From Achromobacter sp. MFA1 R4 (GTDB taxonomy: Bacteria; Pseudomonadota; Gammaproteobacteria; Burkholderiales; Burkholderiaceae_B): DNA of 64,000 nucleotides. The stretch is taken from positions 5,654,086 through 5,718,085 of the forward strand of contig NZ_LT707065.1 in NCBI RefSeq assembly GCF_900156745.1. The letters are read 5' to 3'. The position numbers were made by a program, and so were the translations under genes. The notes below the pieces were generated by a model. It did not search any database, was not told the origin of the DNA, and was given only the letters and a program-made list of their open reading frames with translations. Of the stretch, positions 45,674 through 54,940 are shown in pieces (position 1 is the stretch's first letter; each line of letters begins with the position of its first letter).

Positions 45674-46672
45674 ATGCACGCCTTTTATTCTTCGATTCCT
45701 GTCCGCGCCGAAGGTTGCGCGCAATGCGCGCCGCTGCCGGACCTGGCGGTCTTCAGCGCCGCGGGCGCCGATGCGCTCTCCTTCCTGCACGGCCAGTTCA
45801 CGCAGGACGTCACGGGCCTGCCCGCGGACGCCGCCCGCCTGGCCGGCTACTGCACCGCCAAGGGCCGCCTGCTTGCCACGATGGTGATGTGGCGCGGCAC
45901 GGACGCCGCGGACGACGCCCCGCAGTTCTACGGCATGGTCCGCCAGGACCTGTCCCAGGCCCTGCTCAAGCGCCTGTCCATGTTCGTGCTGCGCGCCAAG
46001 GTCAAGCTGGCGCCCGCGCCGCTGCAGGTAGCCGGCGTGCAGGCCACGCCGGAACAGGCCGCCGCGCTGGAAGCCGTGGCAGGCGCCCTGCCCCGCGCCA
46101 CCTGGCAGCGCGCGGATCTGCCGTCCGGCACCTGGATCGTCGCGCCGTCGGCCGACGACCGCCTGCGCTGGTGGTGGATCGCCTCCGACGCGCAGCTGGA
46201 ACAGTCCGCCGCGCTGGTCCCGGCCCTGGGGCTGGCGTCCGCCGCGTCCTGGCAGGCGGCCGAACTGGCCGCCGGCATACCCTGGATCGCGGCCGCCACG
46301 CAGGATGTCTTCATTCCCCAAACGGTCAACCTGGACCTGATCCAGGGCGTCAGCTTCACCAAGGGCTGTTATCCGGGGCAGGAAGTCGTCGCGCGCAGCC
46401 ACTACCGCGGCACGGTCAAGCGGCGCATGGCCTTCGGCACGGTCGCCGACGCCACCCTGCAGGGACCGGCGCTGACGGGCGTGGATGTGTTCGACGCGGC
46501 GCAGCCCGGCGAGGCCATCGGCCGCGTCGTACAGGCCGCGAGCGACCAGGGCGTGGTGTCGGTGCTGTTCGAAACCACCCTGGCCGCGCTGCCCGACGGC
46601 GACCTGCGCCTGGCCAGCGTGGACGGCCCGCGCATCGCCACGGCGCCGCTGCCGTACTCGATCCAGCCCTGA
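45674..46672 (+). CDS. ygfZ: Folate-binding protein YgfZ
   Basis: A 332-residue GcvT-like protein that supports repair and assembly of some iron-sulfur enzymes using tetrahydrofolate. The diagnostic motif KGCYPGQEVVAR, with its reactive cysteine, lies near residue 235. LSFLHGQFTQDVTGL near the N-terminus fits the family. The start MHAFYSS is chosen from family length; upstream in-frame codons run into the mltG promoter region and the ribosome site is weak. It is divergent from mltG, as in many beta-proteobacteria. Confidence 0.92.
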   Translation: MHAFYSSIPVRAEGCAQCAPLPDLAVFSAAGADALSFLHGQFTQDVTGLPADAARLAGYCTAKGRLLATMVMWRGTDAADDAPQFYGMVRQDLSQALLKRLSMFVLRAKVKLAPAPLQVAGVQATPEQAAALEAVAGALPRATWQRADLPSGTWIVAPSADDRLRWWWIASDAQLEQSAALVPALGLASAASWQAAELAAGIPWIAAATQDVFIPQTVNLDLIQGVSFTKGCYPGQEVVARSHYRGTVKRRMAFGTVADATLQGPALTGVDVFDAAQPGEAIGRVVQAASDQGVVSVLFETTLAALPDGDLRLASVDGPRIATAPLPYSIQP

Positions 46673-46719
46673 CCCGGCTGGGCCTGCACGCCCGGCATCA
46701 GACCGCGTGCAGGCCGTGC

Positions 46720-46730
46720 GGTGTCAGACC
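46720..46730. repeat. Copy of GGTGTC palindrome at VIT gene stop
   Basis: GGTGTCAGACC contains the TGA (read on the minus strand) of the VIT-family gene. A degenerate partner, GGCATCAGACC, lies at 46694-46704. This matches the elements after folE and hutG. Confidence 0.45.
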
Positions 46731-47428
46731 GCCACCCCGAACAGCGCCCCCACGCCCGCCGTCACGGCCATCGCCGCGGCGCCCAGCACGGTGACGCGCA
46801 GCGCGGCCGGCGCGATGGGCGCGCCCCCGGCCTTCGCGGCCATGGCGCCCAGCGATGCCAGGCAACAGACGGACGCGCCGATGACCCAGCCGATGAGATG
46901 CGGTCCGGGCGAGACGACCGCCACGGCCAGCGGCACGGCGGCGCCCGCCGCGAACGACGCCGCGGAGGCCAGTGCCGCCTGAACCGGCTGCGCGCGGTTG
47001 TGCAGGGAAATGCCCAGCTCGTCGCGGGCATGCGCGTCCAGCGCGTCATGGCTGGTGAGCTGGCGCGCCACCTGCTCGGCCAGTTCGCGCGTCAGTCCCC
47101 GCGACACATAGATATCGACCAGTTCGGCGAGTTCTTCGCCGGAATTGCGACGCAGCGAACGCTGCTCCAGCCGCAGGTCGGCGGCCTCGGTATCGGCCTG
47201 GCTGCGCACCGAGACATATTCGCCCGCCGCCATCGACAGTGCGCCGGCCACCAGGCCGGCCAGTCCCGAGGTGAGAATGGCCCCGTGCGTAGCCTGGGCC
47301 GCCGCGACGCCGGTGATGAGGCTGGCCGTCGAAACGATGCCGTCGTTCGCGCCCAGGACCGCAGCGCGCAGCCAGTTGCTGCGAAAAATCCGATGATGTT
47401 CTTTTGCTGGCATTGCCGGAAAACCCAT
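46724..47428 (-). CDS. VIT/CCC1-family transporter
   Basis: A 234-residue integral membrane protein of the vacuolar iron transporter family, which exports iron or manganese from the cytoplasm. It shows LRAAVLGANDGIVSTASLITGVAAA (starting near residue 20, quoted for location), the SMAAGEYVSVRSQADTE motif and a cytoplasmic metal-binding helical arm rich in E (DLRLEQRSLRRNSGEELAEL). About five membrane helices are expected. It is monocistronic and converges on ygfZ. Confidence 0.9.
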   Translation of the reverse strand: MGFPAMPAKEHHRIFRSNWLRAAVLGANDGIVSTASLITGVAAAQATHGAILTSGLAGLVAGALSMAAGEYVSVRSQADTEAADLRLEQRSLRRNSGEELAELVDIYVSRGLTRELAEQVARQLTSHDALDAHARDELGISLHNRAQPVQAALASAASFAAGAAVPLAVAVVSPGPHLIGWVIGASVCCLASLGAMAAKAGGAPIAPAALRVTVLGAAAMAVTAGVGALFGVAV

Positions 47429-47489
47429 GCGACGCGCGACAGGCGCACGGCGCGCCGGGCACAGGACCCGGACGCGCCGCGCGCGAAGT

Positions 47490-47927
47490 TCATCGCGGCG
47501 TCACGCGCACCGCGGTGAGCAAGCCTATCACGCACAGCGTGGCTTGTTCACCGTCGTAGGCATGCATCTCCACCTGGCAGACCGAAAGACGCTTGCCGGG
47601 CTTGACCACGCGCCCCGTGGCAAGGAACCGGTCGCCCTTGGCGGGGGCCAGGAAGTTCATCTTGAACTCCGAGGTCAGCACGTCCTCGCCCGGCCCGAAC
47701 AGCGTGAACGCGGCATAGCCGCCGGCGCTGTCGGCAATGGTGGTGGAAATGCCCGCGTGCAAAAAGCCGTTCTGCTGGCAGAGGTCGGCCCGGTAAGGCA
47801 GGACGATGTCCACCCTGCCCGGCTCGACCGCGTCCAGCCGGGCGCCCAGCAGCGCCATGATGCTTTGCTGGCCGAAACTGGCCTGGACCCGCGCGGCCGG
47901 ATCCACGGATGTCTGCAGGTCGGGCAC
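47490..47927 (-). CDS. Hotdog-fold thioesterase (PaaI-like)
   Basis: A 145-residue hotdog thioesterase with NGFLHAGISTTIADSAGGYAAF, the active-site region of the PaaI/4HBT family, starting near residue 52. SEFKMNFLAPAKGDRFLATG follows. It begins one base beyond the 3-hydroxyisobutyrate dehydrogenase stop, so it belongs to the valine-degradation operon as its last gene. There it may release CoA from trapped acyl-CoA intermediates. Exact substrate unknown. Confidence 0.88.
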   Translation of the reverse strand: MPDLQTSVDPAARVQASFGQQSIMALLGARLDAVEPGRVDIVLPYRADLCQQNGFLHAGISTTIADSAGGYAAFTLFGPGEDVLTSEFKMNFLAPAKGDRFLATGRVVKPGKRLSVCQVEMHAYDGEQATLCVIGLLTAVRVTPR

Positions 47928-47928
47928 G

Positions 47929-48819
47929 TCAGTCCTGCTCGCGCTTGACCAGGTTGACGATGCTGGAAAAATCCAGCTTGCCGGAACCGCCCGCGCTGTG
48001 CAGCGAATACAGGTTGCGCGCCAGTTCGCCCAGCGGGATCGACGCGCGCGCCGACAGCGCGGCCTCGGCGGCCAGGCCCAGGTCCTTGAGCATCAGGTCC
48101 ACGCCGAAACCGCCCGCGTAGCCCTTGGAGGCCGGCGCGTGTTCCATGACACCCGGCCAGGGGTTGTAGAGCTCGGTCGCCCAGTTGCGGCCCGAGCTCT
48201 TGGCGATGATGTCCGACAGCACCTTGGGATCCAGTCCGTTGGCCACGCCCAGCGCCAGCGCCTCGGACGTGCCGGCCATCAGGATGCCGAGCAGCATGTT
48301 GTTGCAGATCTTGGCCACCTGGCCGGCGCCCGCCGGGCCCGCGTGGAAGATGTTCTTGCCCATCTTCTCCAGCACGGGACGGGCGCGCTCCAACGACGCT
48401 GCGGCACCCCCCACGATGAAGGTCAGCGTACCCGCGGCCGCGCCGCCCGTGCCGCCCGAGACCGGGGCGTCGATCATGGCGATGCCGCGCACCTCGGCGG
48501 CCTGGGCCACCTTGCGCGCCGAGTCCGGCGCGATGGTGCTGCATTCGATCACCAGCGCGCTGGACGCGATCTTGCCCAGCAGATCCTGGTCCAGGTACAG
48601 GCCCTCGACGTGCTTGCTGGCCGGCAGCATCGAGATCACGACCTCGGCGCCTTCCACCGCCTCGGACGCCGAGGCCGCCGCGGTGGCGCCGGCGTCGGTC
48701 AGCAGCTTGATGGCCGCCGGAACCAGGTCGAAGACCTTCAGGCTGTGGCCGGCCTTGACCAGATTCAATGCCATGGGCGCGCCCATGTTGCCCAAACCGA
48801 TAAACGCGATGCTGCTCAT
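47929..48819 (-). CDS. mmsB: 3-Hydroxyisobutyrate dehydrogenase
   Basis: A 296-residue NAD-dependent beta-hydroxyacid dehydrogenase oxidising 3-hydroxyisobutyrate to methylmalonate semialdehyde in valine breakdown. The NAD loop is FIGLGNMGAPMALNL, the substrate motif is DAPVSGGTGGAAAGTL, and the catalytic lysine lies in GQVAKICNNMLLGI. Neighbours encode the two preceding steps. The family also includes tartronate semialdehyde reductase, but context selects MmsB. The gene for the next enzyme, methylmalonate semialdehyde dehydrogenase, is not in the window. Confidence 0.92.
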   Translation of the reverse strand: MSSIAFIGLGNMGAPMALNLVKAGHSLKVFDLVPAAIKLLTDAGATAAASASEAVEGAEVVISMLPASKHVEGLYLDQDLLGKIASSALVIECSTIAPDSARKVAQAAEVRGIAMIDAPVSGGTGGAAAGTLTFIVGGAAASLERARPVLEKMGKNIFHAGPAGAGQVAKICNNMLLGILMAGTSEALALGVANGLDPKVLSDIIAKSSGRNWATELYNPWPGVMEHAPASKGYAGGFGVDLMLKDLGLAAEAALSARASIPLGELARNLYSLHSAGGSGKLDFSSIVNLVKREQD

Positions 48820-48908
48820 GATGTCTTGTCTCCTGTTGCTATTGCTGTAGGTATGGATTCATCGTGATCTGCGTGGCGCCGGGGCCGGCCGAGGGACCGG
48901 CCGAGGGA

Positions 48909-50084
48909 TCAGCGCCCTTCCTGTCCCAGGTCGGCAAGCGGATGCGGCTCGCCCTGGGGCCAGGGTTCCTCAAAGAATTTCTGCACCCAGGCGTCGGTAG
49001 CCATGTCGATCACGGCCGGATTCCAGCGCGGGTTCTTGTCCTTGTCGACCAGCAGCGCGCGGATGCCCTCGGCAAAATCGCCATGCGCGGTGCAGGCCAG
49101 CGCGGCGATGTACTCGACGCGGAACACATCGTCCAGCGAACGCAGCCGCGTGCGCTGCTGCAGCGCAAAGGCCAGCCGCACCGATCCCGGCGAGCCCGCG
49201 AGCATGGTCTTGGCCGCGCGCGACAGCCACGGGTCTTCGTGGTCCTTGAGGAACGACAGCTCCTCGTAGATGTCGTCCAGGCGGTTGCCGTTGCACAGAT
49301 TGTTGATCACGAACGAGTGCTGGCGCAGCGGCCCGGCTTCGAGCGGCGTGGGCGGCTCCAGCGCGGCCAGCGCGCGGCGCAGCAACCCGTCGTTGATGGA
49401 CCGCGGCGGGATGGCGTCTTCGGCCGCGCCGCTGGCCTGTCCGGCCCACGGCTGCTCTTGCAGCGAGGACAGCAACGCCGGCCAGTCCGCGCTGTTCAGG
49501 CGGAAATCGGCAAGGCCGGCGAAGAACGCATCGGACGTGTTCAATTGCGCGCCGGTGAGCGCCAGGAACACGCCGCTGCGGCCCGGCATGCGATTGAGCA
49601 GCCAGCTTCCGCCCACGTCCGGGAAGAGCCCGATCGACACCTCGGGCATGGCCAGGCGCGAGGTCTCGCTGACGACGCGATGGCTGGCGCCCATCATCAG
49701 GCCGATGCCGCCGCCCATGACGATGCCGTGGCCCCAGCACAGCACGGGCTTGGGATAGGTGTGGATGCGGTAATCCAGCCGGTATTCATGCTCGAAGAAG
49801 CGGCGCGCGTAGGTGTTGCTCCAGCTCGGCTTGCCCGCGTTCTCGGTCATGCTGCGGTACAGGCCGTGCAGATCGCCGCCCGCGCAGAACGCCTTGTCGC
49901 CCGCCCCTTGCAGCACGACGAGCGCAACACCGGGATCGCGAGCCCATGCGTCCAGACGGTCCGCCAGGAGATCGACCATCTCCAGCGACAGGCCGTTGAG
50001 CGTCTGCGGCGCGTTCAGCGTCGCAATGCCGAAACGCATTCCATTGGCGGCGGATCTTTCTTCGAACAACACCGGTGCATTCAT
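48909..50084 (-). CDS. 3-Hydroxyisobutyryl-CoA hydrolase
   Basis: A 391-residue crotonase-fold enzyme releasing 3-hydroxyisobutyrate from its CoA ester. The oxyanion-hole segments are KAFCAGGDLHGLY and WGHGIVMGGGIGLMMGA. The catalytic region is MPEVSIGLFPDVGGSWLL, and RALLVDKDKNPRW near the C-terminus is typical of HIBCH rather than simple enoyl-CoA hydratases. It overlaps the acyl-CoA dehydrogenase gene by ATGA and precedes mmsB by 89 bases. A separate enoyl-CoA hydratase for the step between is not present here. Confidence 0.92.
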   Translation of the reverse strand: MNAPVLFEERSAANGMRFGIATLNAPQTLNGLSLEMVDLLADRLDAWARDPGVALVVLQGAGDKAFCAGGDLHGLYRSMTENAGKPSWSNTYARRFFEHEYRLDYRIHTYPKPVLCWGHGIVMGGGIGLMMGASHRVVSETSRLAMPEVSIGLFPDVGGSWLLNRMPGRSGVFLALTGAQLNTSDAFFAGLADFRLNSADWPALLSSLQEQPWAGQASGAAEDAIPPRSINDGLLRRALAALEPPTPLEAGPLRQHSFVINNLCNGNRLDDIYEELSFLKDHEDPWLSRAAKTMLAGSPGSVRLAFALQQRTRLRSLDDVFRVEYIAALACTAHGDFAEGIRALLVDKDKNPRWNPAVIDMATDAWVQKFFEEPWPQGEPHPLADLGQEGR

Positions 50085-51235
50085 CTTATGTCGGCTCCTT
50101 TTTCCAACAATTGGCGGGCAATGATCACGCGCATGATCTCGTTGGTGCCCTCCAGAATCTGATGAACGCGAGTATCGCGCACCAGACGCTCCAAGGGATA
50201 GTCTTTAAGGTAACCATAGCCGCCATGGATCTGTTGCGCGTCCAGGCAGATCTGAAAGCCCATGTCGGTGGCGAAACGCTTGGCCATCGCGCAATACGTG
50301 GACGCGTCGGGCGCGCCGGCGTCCAGCTTGCAGGCGGCCAGCCGCACCATCTGGCGCGAGGCCACGAGATGCGTGGCCATGTCCGCCAGCTTGAATTGCA
50401 GGGCCTGGAACTCCGCCAACCGGCGATTGAACTGGCGGCGCTCGTCCATGTAGCGGCGGGCGGCGTCCAGCGCGCCTTGCGCGGCGCCGACCGAGCAGGT
50501 GCCGATATTGATGCGGCCGCCGTCCAGGCCCTTCATGGCGATCTTGAAGCCCTCGCCCTCCTGGCCCAACATGTTGGCGGCCGGCACGCGCACATTCTCG
50601 AAGGTGATCGGACGCGTGGACTGGCTGTTCCAGCCCATCTTCTCTTCCTTGCGGCCGTAGCCGATGCCCTCGCTGTCCGCTGGAATGGCGAACGCGCTGA
50701 TGCCGCCGGCGCCTTCGCCTCCGGTGCGCGCCATCACCACCAGCAGGTCGGTGTCGCCGCCGCCGGAAATGAAGGCCTTCGCGCCATTGATGACGTAGTC
50801 GTCACCGTCGCGTTGCGCACGCGTGGACAACGATGCCGCGTCGGAGCCCGCGCCGGGTTCGGTCAGGCAGTAGGAAGCCAGCTTTTCGCCGCTGGCCAGC
50901 AAGGGTCCCCAGGCTTCGCGCAGCGCCGGCTGGCCCCACTTGCCGACCATCCAGGTCGCCATGTTGTGGATGGTCAGGAACGCCGTGGTGGACGGGTCCA
51001 CCGCTGCCATTTCCTCGAACACCAGCGTGGCGTCCAGGCGCGGCAGGCCCAGGCCGCCGATGTCCTCGCTGGCGTAGATGGCGCAAAAGCCCATCTCGCC
51101 CGCCCGGGCGAAGGCCTCGCGCGGAAAAATGCCCTCGGCGTCCCAGCGCGCGGCGTGGGGGGCCAGTTCGCCCTCGGCGTAATCACGCGCGGCCTGCGCG
51201 AACGCGCGCTGCTCGTCGGTCAGTTCCAAGTCCAC
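50081..51235 (-). CDS. Acyl-CoA dehydrogenase, probable isobutyryl-CoA dehydrogenase
   Basis: A 384-residue FAD enzyme introducing the double bond in isobutyryl-CoA. Signatures are CLTEPGAGSDAASL, the EEKMGWNSQSTR segment and DAQQIHGGYGYLKDYPLERLVRD (in parts). The catalytic base is the glutamate in HQILEGTNEIMR. The KMGWNSQ form and the neighbours (HIBCH, MmsB) favour the valine enzyme over other short/branched-chain types. First gene of the operon, with a palindromic ACGT-rich site 84 bases upstream. Confidence 0.92.
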   Translation of the reverse strand: MDLELTDEQRAFAQAARDYAEGELAPHAARWDAEGIFPREAFARAGEMGFCAIYASEDIGGLGLPRLDATLVFEEMAAVDPSTTAFLTIHNMATWMVGKWGQPALREAWGPLLASGEKLASYCLTEPGAGSDAASLSTRAQRDGDDYVINGAKAFISGGGDTDLLVVMARTGGEGAGGISAFAIPADSEGIGYGRKEEKMGWNSQSTRPITFENVRVPAANMLGQEGEGFKIAMKGLDGGRINIGTCSVGAAQGALDAARRYMDERRQFNRRLAEFQALQFKLADMATHLVASRQMVRLAACKLDAGAPDASTYCAMAKRFATDMGFQICLDAQQIHGGYGYLKDYPLERLVRDTRVHQILEGTNEIMRVIIARQLLEKGADIR

Positions 51236-51318
51236 GGCCTGTCTCCTGTTGTAGTCAGTATTGTCGGGTGGCGTTGCTGCCGTCTCGTGAACGCCAGCCG
51301 GTCGATTTTGACATGACG

Positions 51319-51334
51319 TTGACGTAAACGTAAG
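51319..51334 (-). promoter_or_regulatory. LiuR-like palindromic site upstream of valine operon
   Basis: TTGACGTAAACGTAAG contains facing ACGT half-sites and partial dyad symmetry. It is 84 bases before the acyl-CoA dehydrogenase start. It resembles the operators I recall for the MerR-family branched-chain acyl-CoA regulator LiuR. No regulator gene is nearby, so the match is tentative. Confidence 0.4.
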
Positions 51335-51459
51335 CGGGAAACTGGCTTTATGTTACGCCCGAAGCGGTTGGGCGCTTTGTCGTATTTATGACAATGTGAA
51401 GGGGCTATCCGAGGGGCCGGGGCGATGGGCGATCAGGATGGGCGCTCAGGATGCAACGC

Positions 51460-51807
51460 CTACAACAGCCCGGCCGGGCGCACCCGCCCGTTCTTGGCCG
51501 TCTTGGCCCGGCGGTGCTCGGCGCGTCGGCGGCGGGACTCCTTGGGGTCGAAGGTCAGCCCGCGGTAGATTTCCACGCGATCGCCATCGGCCAGACGCGC
51601 CGCCGGTTCGGTGGCGCGGCCGAAGATGCCCACGCCCCGCTCCCAAGGCTTGACGACCGGAAACGCCTGCGCAAACCCGCTGGCCGCCAGCGCGTCCTGG
51701 ACGGTCGCGCCCTCGGGCAGGCGCACGTCGCGCTGCCACGCGTGGCCGGGCAAGGCGTAGCAGACGATGACGCCGATCTGCCCCGCCGCGGACGGCTCAT
51801 TCGCCAT
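51460..51807 (-). CDS. RnfH-family protein (RatB)
   Basis: A 115-residue protein with a ubiquitin-like beta-grasp RnfH domain (IGVIVCYALPGHAWQRDVRLPEG in parts, then RVEIYRGLTFDPKESRRRRA). The function is unsettled in the family. Its start ATG lies within the last codons of ratA, an 11-base overlap, giving the conserved ratA-rnfH pair opposite smpB. A long upstream in-frame extension is a shadow of ratA. Confidence 0.88.
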   Translation of the reverse strand: MANEPSAAGQIGVIVCYALPGHAWQRDVRLPEGATVQDALAASGFAQAFPVVKPWERGVGIFGRATEPAARLADGDRVEIYRGLTFDPKESRRRRAEHRRAKTAKNGRVRPAGLL

Positions 51808-52231
51808 ACTTGGCCTGCGCGCGCTTGGTGAACGAATCGATGAAGCTGGTGGCGATGCGGTTGAAGACCGGGCCCACCACCATCTCGAGCGGACGGTTCG
51901 AGAACGCGTACTCCATGGTGAAGAGGACCTTGCAGGCGTCTTCGGCCAGCGGCTGGAACACCCAATGCCCGACCAGGCTGGAGAAAGGACCATCCACCAG
52001 CTCCAGGTCGATCCGCTCGGGATAGACGTGGGTATTGCGGGTGGTGAAGCGCTGCTTCATCCCTGCGAAGGAAATCAGGACGGAGGCCTGCATGCCGTGT
52101 TCGTCGCGGGTCTGCACCTCGGCGCCGCCACACCACGGCATGAACTCGGGGTACTTCTCCACGTCGGCAACCAGGTCGAACATCTGGGCGGCGCTGTAAG
52201 GCACCAGGACGGATCGTTGTACTTTGTGCAT
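51797..52231 (-). CDS. ratA: RatA-family START-domain protein
   Basis: A 144-residue polyketide cyclase/START-like protein: [27 protein letters not shown] near the start (parts), later [18 protein letters not shown]. coli RatA was described as a ribosome-association toxin, while mitochondrial relatives (Coq10) bind ubiquinone; either role is possible here. The smpB-ratA-rnfH neighbourhood is widely conserved. Confidence 0.9.
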   Translation of the reverse strand: MHKVQRSVLVPYSAAQMFDLVADVEKYPEFMPWCGGAEVQTRDEHGMQASVLISFAGMKQRFTTRNTHVYPERIDLELVDGPFSSLVGHWVFQPLAEDACKVLFTMEYAFSNRPLEMVVGPVFNRIATSFIDSFTKRAQAKYGE

Positions 52232-52325
52232 CGACTATCGCAAATGGCTAGAATGGCAAGATTTTACCGGCACAGTGCGTTGTGGGCCTAACGCCGCCCC
52301 AGAACGACCCCTGCAAGAAGGCTTT

Positions 52326-52799
52326 ATGAGCATTATCGACAATCGCAAGGCCACGCACGACTATTTCATCGAAGACCGATACGAGGCCGGCCTCGTCCTG
52401 CAAGGCTGGGAAGTGAAGGCGATCCGCGATGGCCGCGTGCAGCTCAAGGAAAGCTACGTCATCGTGCGCGATGGCGAGCTGTACCTGCTTGGCATGCACG
52501 TCAGCCCGCTTCCCACGGCGTCCACGCATATCCATCCCGATGCCATGCGCACCCGCAAGCTGCTGCTCAAGGCCGAGGAAATCAGCAAGCTCATCGGCAA
52601 GGTCGAGCAGCGCGGCTACACGCTGGTGCCGCTGAACCTGCATTACAAGAACGGGCGCATCAAGCTTGACTTCGCACTGGGCCGCGGCAAGAAGCTGTTC
52701 GACAAGCGCGACACGGCGCGCGAGAAGGACTGGGCGCGCGAAAAGGAACGCATCATGAAGCACGACACCCGCGCGCCGCGCCGGGGCAAGGACGACTGA
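52326..52799 (+). CDS. smpB: SsrA-binding protein SmpB
   Basis: A 157-residue RNA-binding protein that brings tmRNA to stalled ribosomes. Family features are [26 protein letters not shown] (starting near residue 7, cited in part), [14 protein letters not shown] and the basic C-terminal tail ([17 protein letters not shown]). The start at 52326 follows AAGG; the longer frame adds 34 unlikely residues. Divergent from ratA. The tmRNA gene itself (ssrA) was not seen in the window. Confidence 0.95.
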   Translation: MSIIDNRKATHDYFIEDRYEAGLVLQGWEVKAIRDGRVQLKESYVIVRDGELYLLGMHVSPLPTASTHIHPDAMRTRKLLLKAEEISKLIGKVEQRGYTLVPLNLHYKNGRIKLDFALGRGKKLFDKRDTAREKDWAREKERIMKHDTRAPRRGKDD

Positions 52800-52800
52800 T

Positions 52801-53988
52801 TCAGGCCGCCGCCGGCAGCAGCGGCCGCTCGGCCTCCTGCCCGGCCCCAACGACGCGGTTGCGCCCCGCCGACTTGGCGGCGTAGAGCTTGCGGTCGGCG
52901 CGCTCGAAAAGCACCTGCAGATTCTCGCCGGGTATCCAGTCCTCGACCCCGGCGCTGAAGGTGTACGAAATCGTGCTGCCACCATGGGCGCAGGGTGTGC
53001 GCCGCACCGAATCGAGCAGGCGCTCCGCCACTTCCAGCACCGCATCGCTGCGCATGTCGGCAAACAGCACGGCGAACTCCTCGCCGCCCACCCTGCCCAC
53101 ATGATCGCCAGTGCGCAGCGTGGCGGTCGCCAGCAGCCCGAAATGGCGCAGCACCGCGTCGCCAGCCGCATGGCCATGCGTATCGTTGATGCGCTTGAAA
53201 TGGTCGATGTCCAGCAGCAGCAGGGTCAGCGGACGGCGCATGCGCAGCGCCTGCGCGCAATAGCGCTCGGCCTGCAGCCACCATGCCTTGCGCGACATCA
53301 GGCCGGTCAGGAAATCGGTGTTGGCCTCCTGTTCCCGGTCAGCCAGCATGCGGTCATGGATGATCATGATGGTGCCCAGCGTCAGGCAAGGCATGATGAG
53401 CACACCCAGCGTCAGGAAGGCCACGCCCCACACGGTGGGCTCCAGGAAGGCTGAAACCGTGTCGAACCCGCTCAGGTACACCAGGGCGCGAATCGCGCAG
53501 AGCACGGCGGAGATCAGCGTCACCACCCACACGAACCGGTAGCTGTAGCGCGACCGGTGCGTGGGCATGTTGCGCTGGATGACGACGGCCACGGCCAGCA
53601 TGAACCCCATCTGCAGCAGCGACATGGCCACGATGCGCGGACCGACCTGCCAATCCACATAGGTGTAGACCGCCACCACCGACAGCGCCGCAAGGCAGCC
53701 CAGCGTCATGAGGTGCCGCGGCACGGCCAGCCCCAGCAGCCGGCGCACGCCCGCGTAGTACGCGCACAGCGCCAGCGCGATGGCCGCGTTGGGCACCAGG
53801 ATCGACGCCCACAGCGGGGCCTGGGTGTTCTGCAGCGCAAAACCGGAAAACGCCACCAGCGTCAGCAGGTTGGCGCGTATGGTCTCGCGGATGCCCGCCA
53901 TGCCGCTGCGCGCCAGGGACCCCAGGACGCAAAGGGAAAGTACCCCCGCCAGCGCTGCTATCAGAAGCAAATTAACGGGAGCGATCAT
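52801..53988 (-). CDS. Membrane diguanylate cyclase (GGDEF)
   Basis: A 395-residue enzyme making cyclic di-GMP. About six to seven membrane helices fill residues 1-205. The GGDEF domain follows, with LLLLDIDHFKRINDTHGHAAGD, the active motif GGEEF near residue 300, and the inhibitory I-site RTGD five residues before it. Activity with product feedback is therefore expected. The N-terminal membrane part may sense an unknown signal. It converges on smpB, with one base between the stop codons. Confidence 0.9.
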   Translation of the reverse strand: MIAPVNLLLIAALAGVLSLCVLGSLARSGMAGIRETIRANLLTLVAFSGFALQNTQAPLWASILVPNAAIALALCAYYAGVRRLLGLAVPRHLMTLGCLAALSVVAVYTYVDWQVGPRIVAMSLLQMGFMLAVAVVIQRNMPTHRSRYSYRFVWVVTLISAVLCAIRALVYLSGFDTVSAFLEPTVWGVAFLTLGVLIMPCLTLGTIMIIHDRMLADREQEANTDFLTGLMSRKAWWLQAERYCAQALRMRRPLTLLLLDIDHFKRINDTHGHAAGDAVLRHFGLLATATLRTGDHVGRVGGEEFAVLFADMRSDAVLEVAERLLDSVRRTPCAHGGSTISYTFSAGVEDWIPGENLQVLFERADRKLYAAKSAGRNRVVGAGQEAERPLLPAAA

Positions 53989-54013
53989 GGGGCGGGCGCC
54001 GCGGGGCGCAGTA

Positions 54014-54940
54014 TCAGCTGTTGCGCGTGGACTTCACGATGGTCATGGCGGAGGCGATCATGCCCCCCACGTCGGACAGATTGGCGGGCAGGATCAGCGT
54101 ATTGCCTTCCTTGGCCACGTTGCCGAAGGCCTCGACGTAACGCTCGGCGACCTTCAGGTTGACGGCCTCCATGCCGCCCGGCTGGCGGACCGCGTCGGCC
54201 ACCTGCGTGATGGCCTTGGCGGTGGCTTCGGCAATCGCCAGCACCGCCGCGGCCTCGCCCTGCGCCTGGTTGATCTGCGCCTGCTTCTCGCCCTCGGAGC
54301 GCGCGATGGCGGCCTCGCGCTCGCCGGTGGCGATATTGATCTGTTCCTGGCGGCGCCCTTCGGACGCGGCGATCAGCGCGCGCTTCTCGCGTTCGGCGGT
54401 GATCTGCGCCTGCATCGACCGCAGGATCTCGTTGGGCGGCGTCAGGTCCTTGATTTCATAGCGCAGCACCTTCACGCCCCAGTTCAGCGCCGCCTCGTCC
54501 AGCGACGAAACGATGTTGCTGTTGATGGAATCGCGCTCTTCGAACGTGCGGTCCAGTTCCATCTTGCCGATGACCGAGCGCAGGGTGGTCTGGGCAAGCT
54601 GGGTGATGGCCGAGATGTAGTTGGACGACCCGTACGACGCGCGCATCGGATCGGTGACCTGGAAGTACAGCACGCCGTCGACCTGGAGCTGCGTGTTGTC
54701 GCGCGTGATGCAGACCTGGCTGGGCACGTCCAGCGGGATTTCCTTGAGCGAATGCTTGTAGGCCACGCGCTCGATGAACGGAATCACGAAGCCGGCGCCT
54801 GGCGACAGGACTCGGTCGAACTTGCCCAGGCGCTCGACCACCCAGGCATGCTGCTGCGGCACGATGGCGATCGCCTTGATGACGATCAGGATCGCCAGCG
54901 CGACGATGACGAGCAGCACGATAGTGGAAGTATCGATCAT
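54014..54940 (-). CDS. SPFH/stomatin-family membrane protease-associated protein (QmcA-like)
   Basis: A 308-residue protein with one N-terminal membrane helix (about 7-27) and an SPFH domain (VVERLGKFDRVLSPGAGFVIPFIERV in parts, then TRDNTQLQVDGVLYFQV). A long coiled region of alternating A, E, K and R (about 185-255) follows. Such proteins form ring-like oligomers around FtsH or lipid domains. An NfeD-family gene lies 93 bases upstream on the same strand, the usual stomatin-NfeD pair. Confidence 0.92.
   Translation of the reverse strand: MIDTSTIVLLVIVALAILIVIKAIAIVPQQHAWVVERLGKFDRVLSPGAGFVIPFIERVAYKHSLKEIPLDVPSQVCITRDNTQLQVDGVLYFQVTDPMRASYGSSNYISAITQLAQTTLRSVIGKMELDRTFEERDSINSNIVSSLDEAALNWGVKVLRYEIKDLTPPNEILRSMQAQITAEREKRALIAASEGRRQEQINIATGEREAAIARSEGEKQAQINQAQGEAAAVLAIAEATAKAITQVADAVRQPGGMEAVNLKVAERYVEAFGNVAKEGNTLILPANLSDVGGMIASAMTIVKSTRNS

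Noticed and set aside
52800-52801. tmRNA gene next to smpB
   Set aside because: The smpB stop is followed within one base by the stop of the convergent diguanylate cyclase gene, so there is no room.
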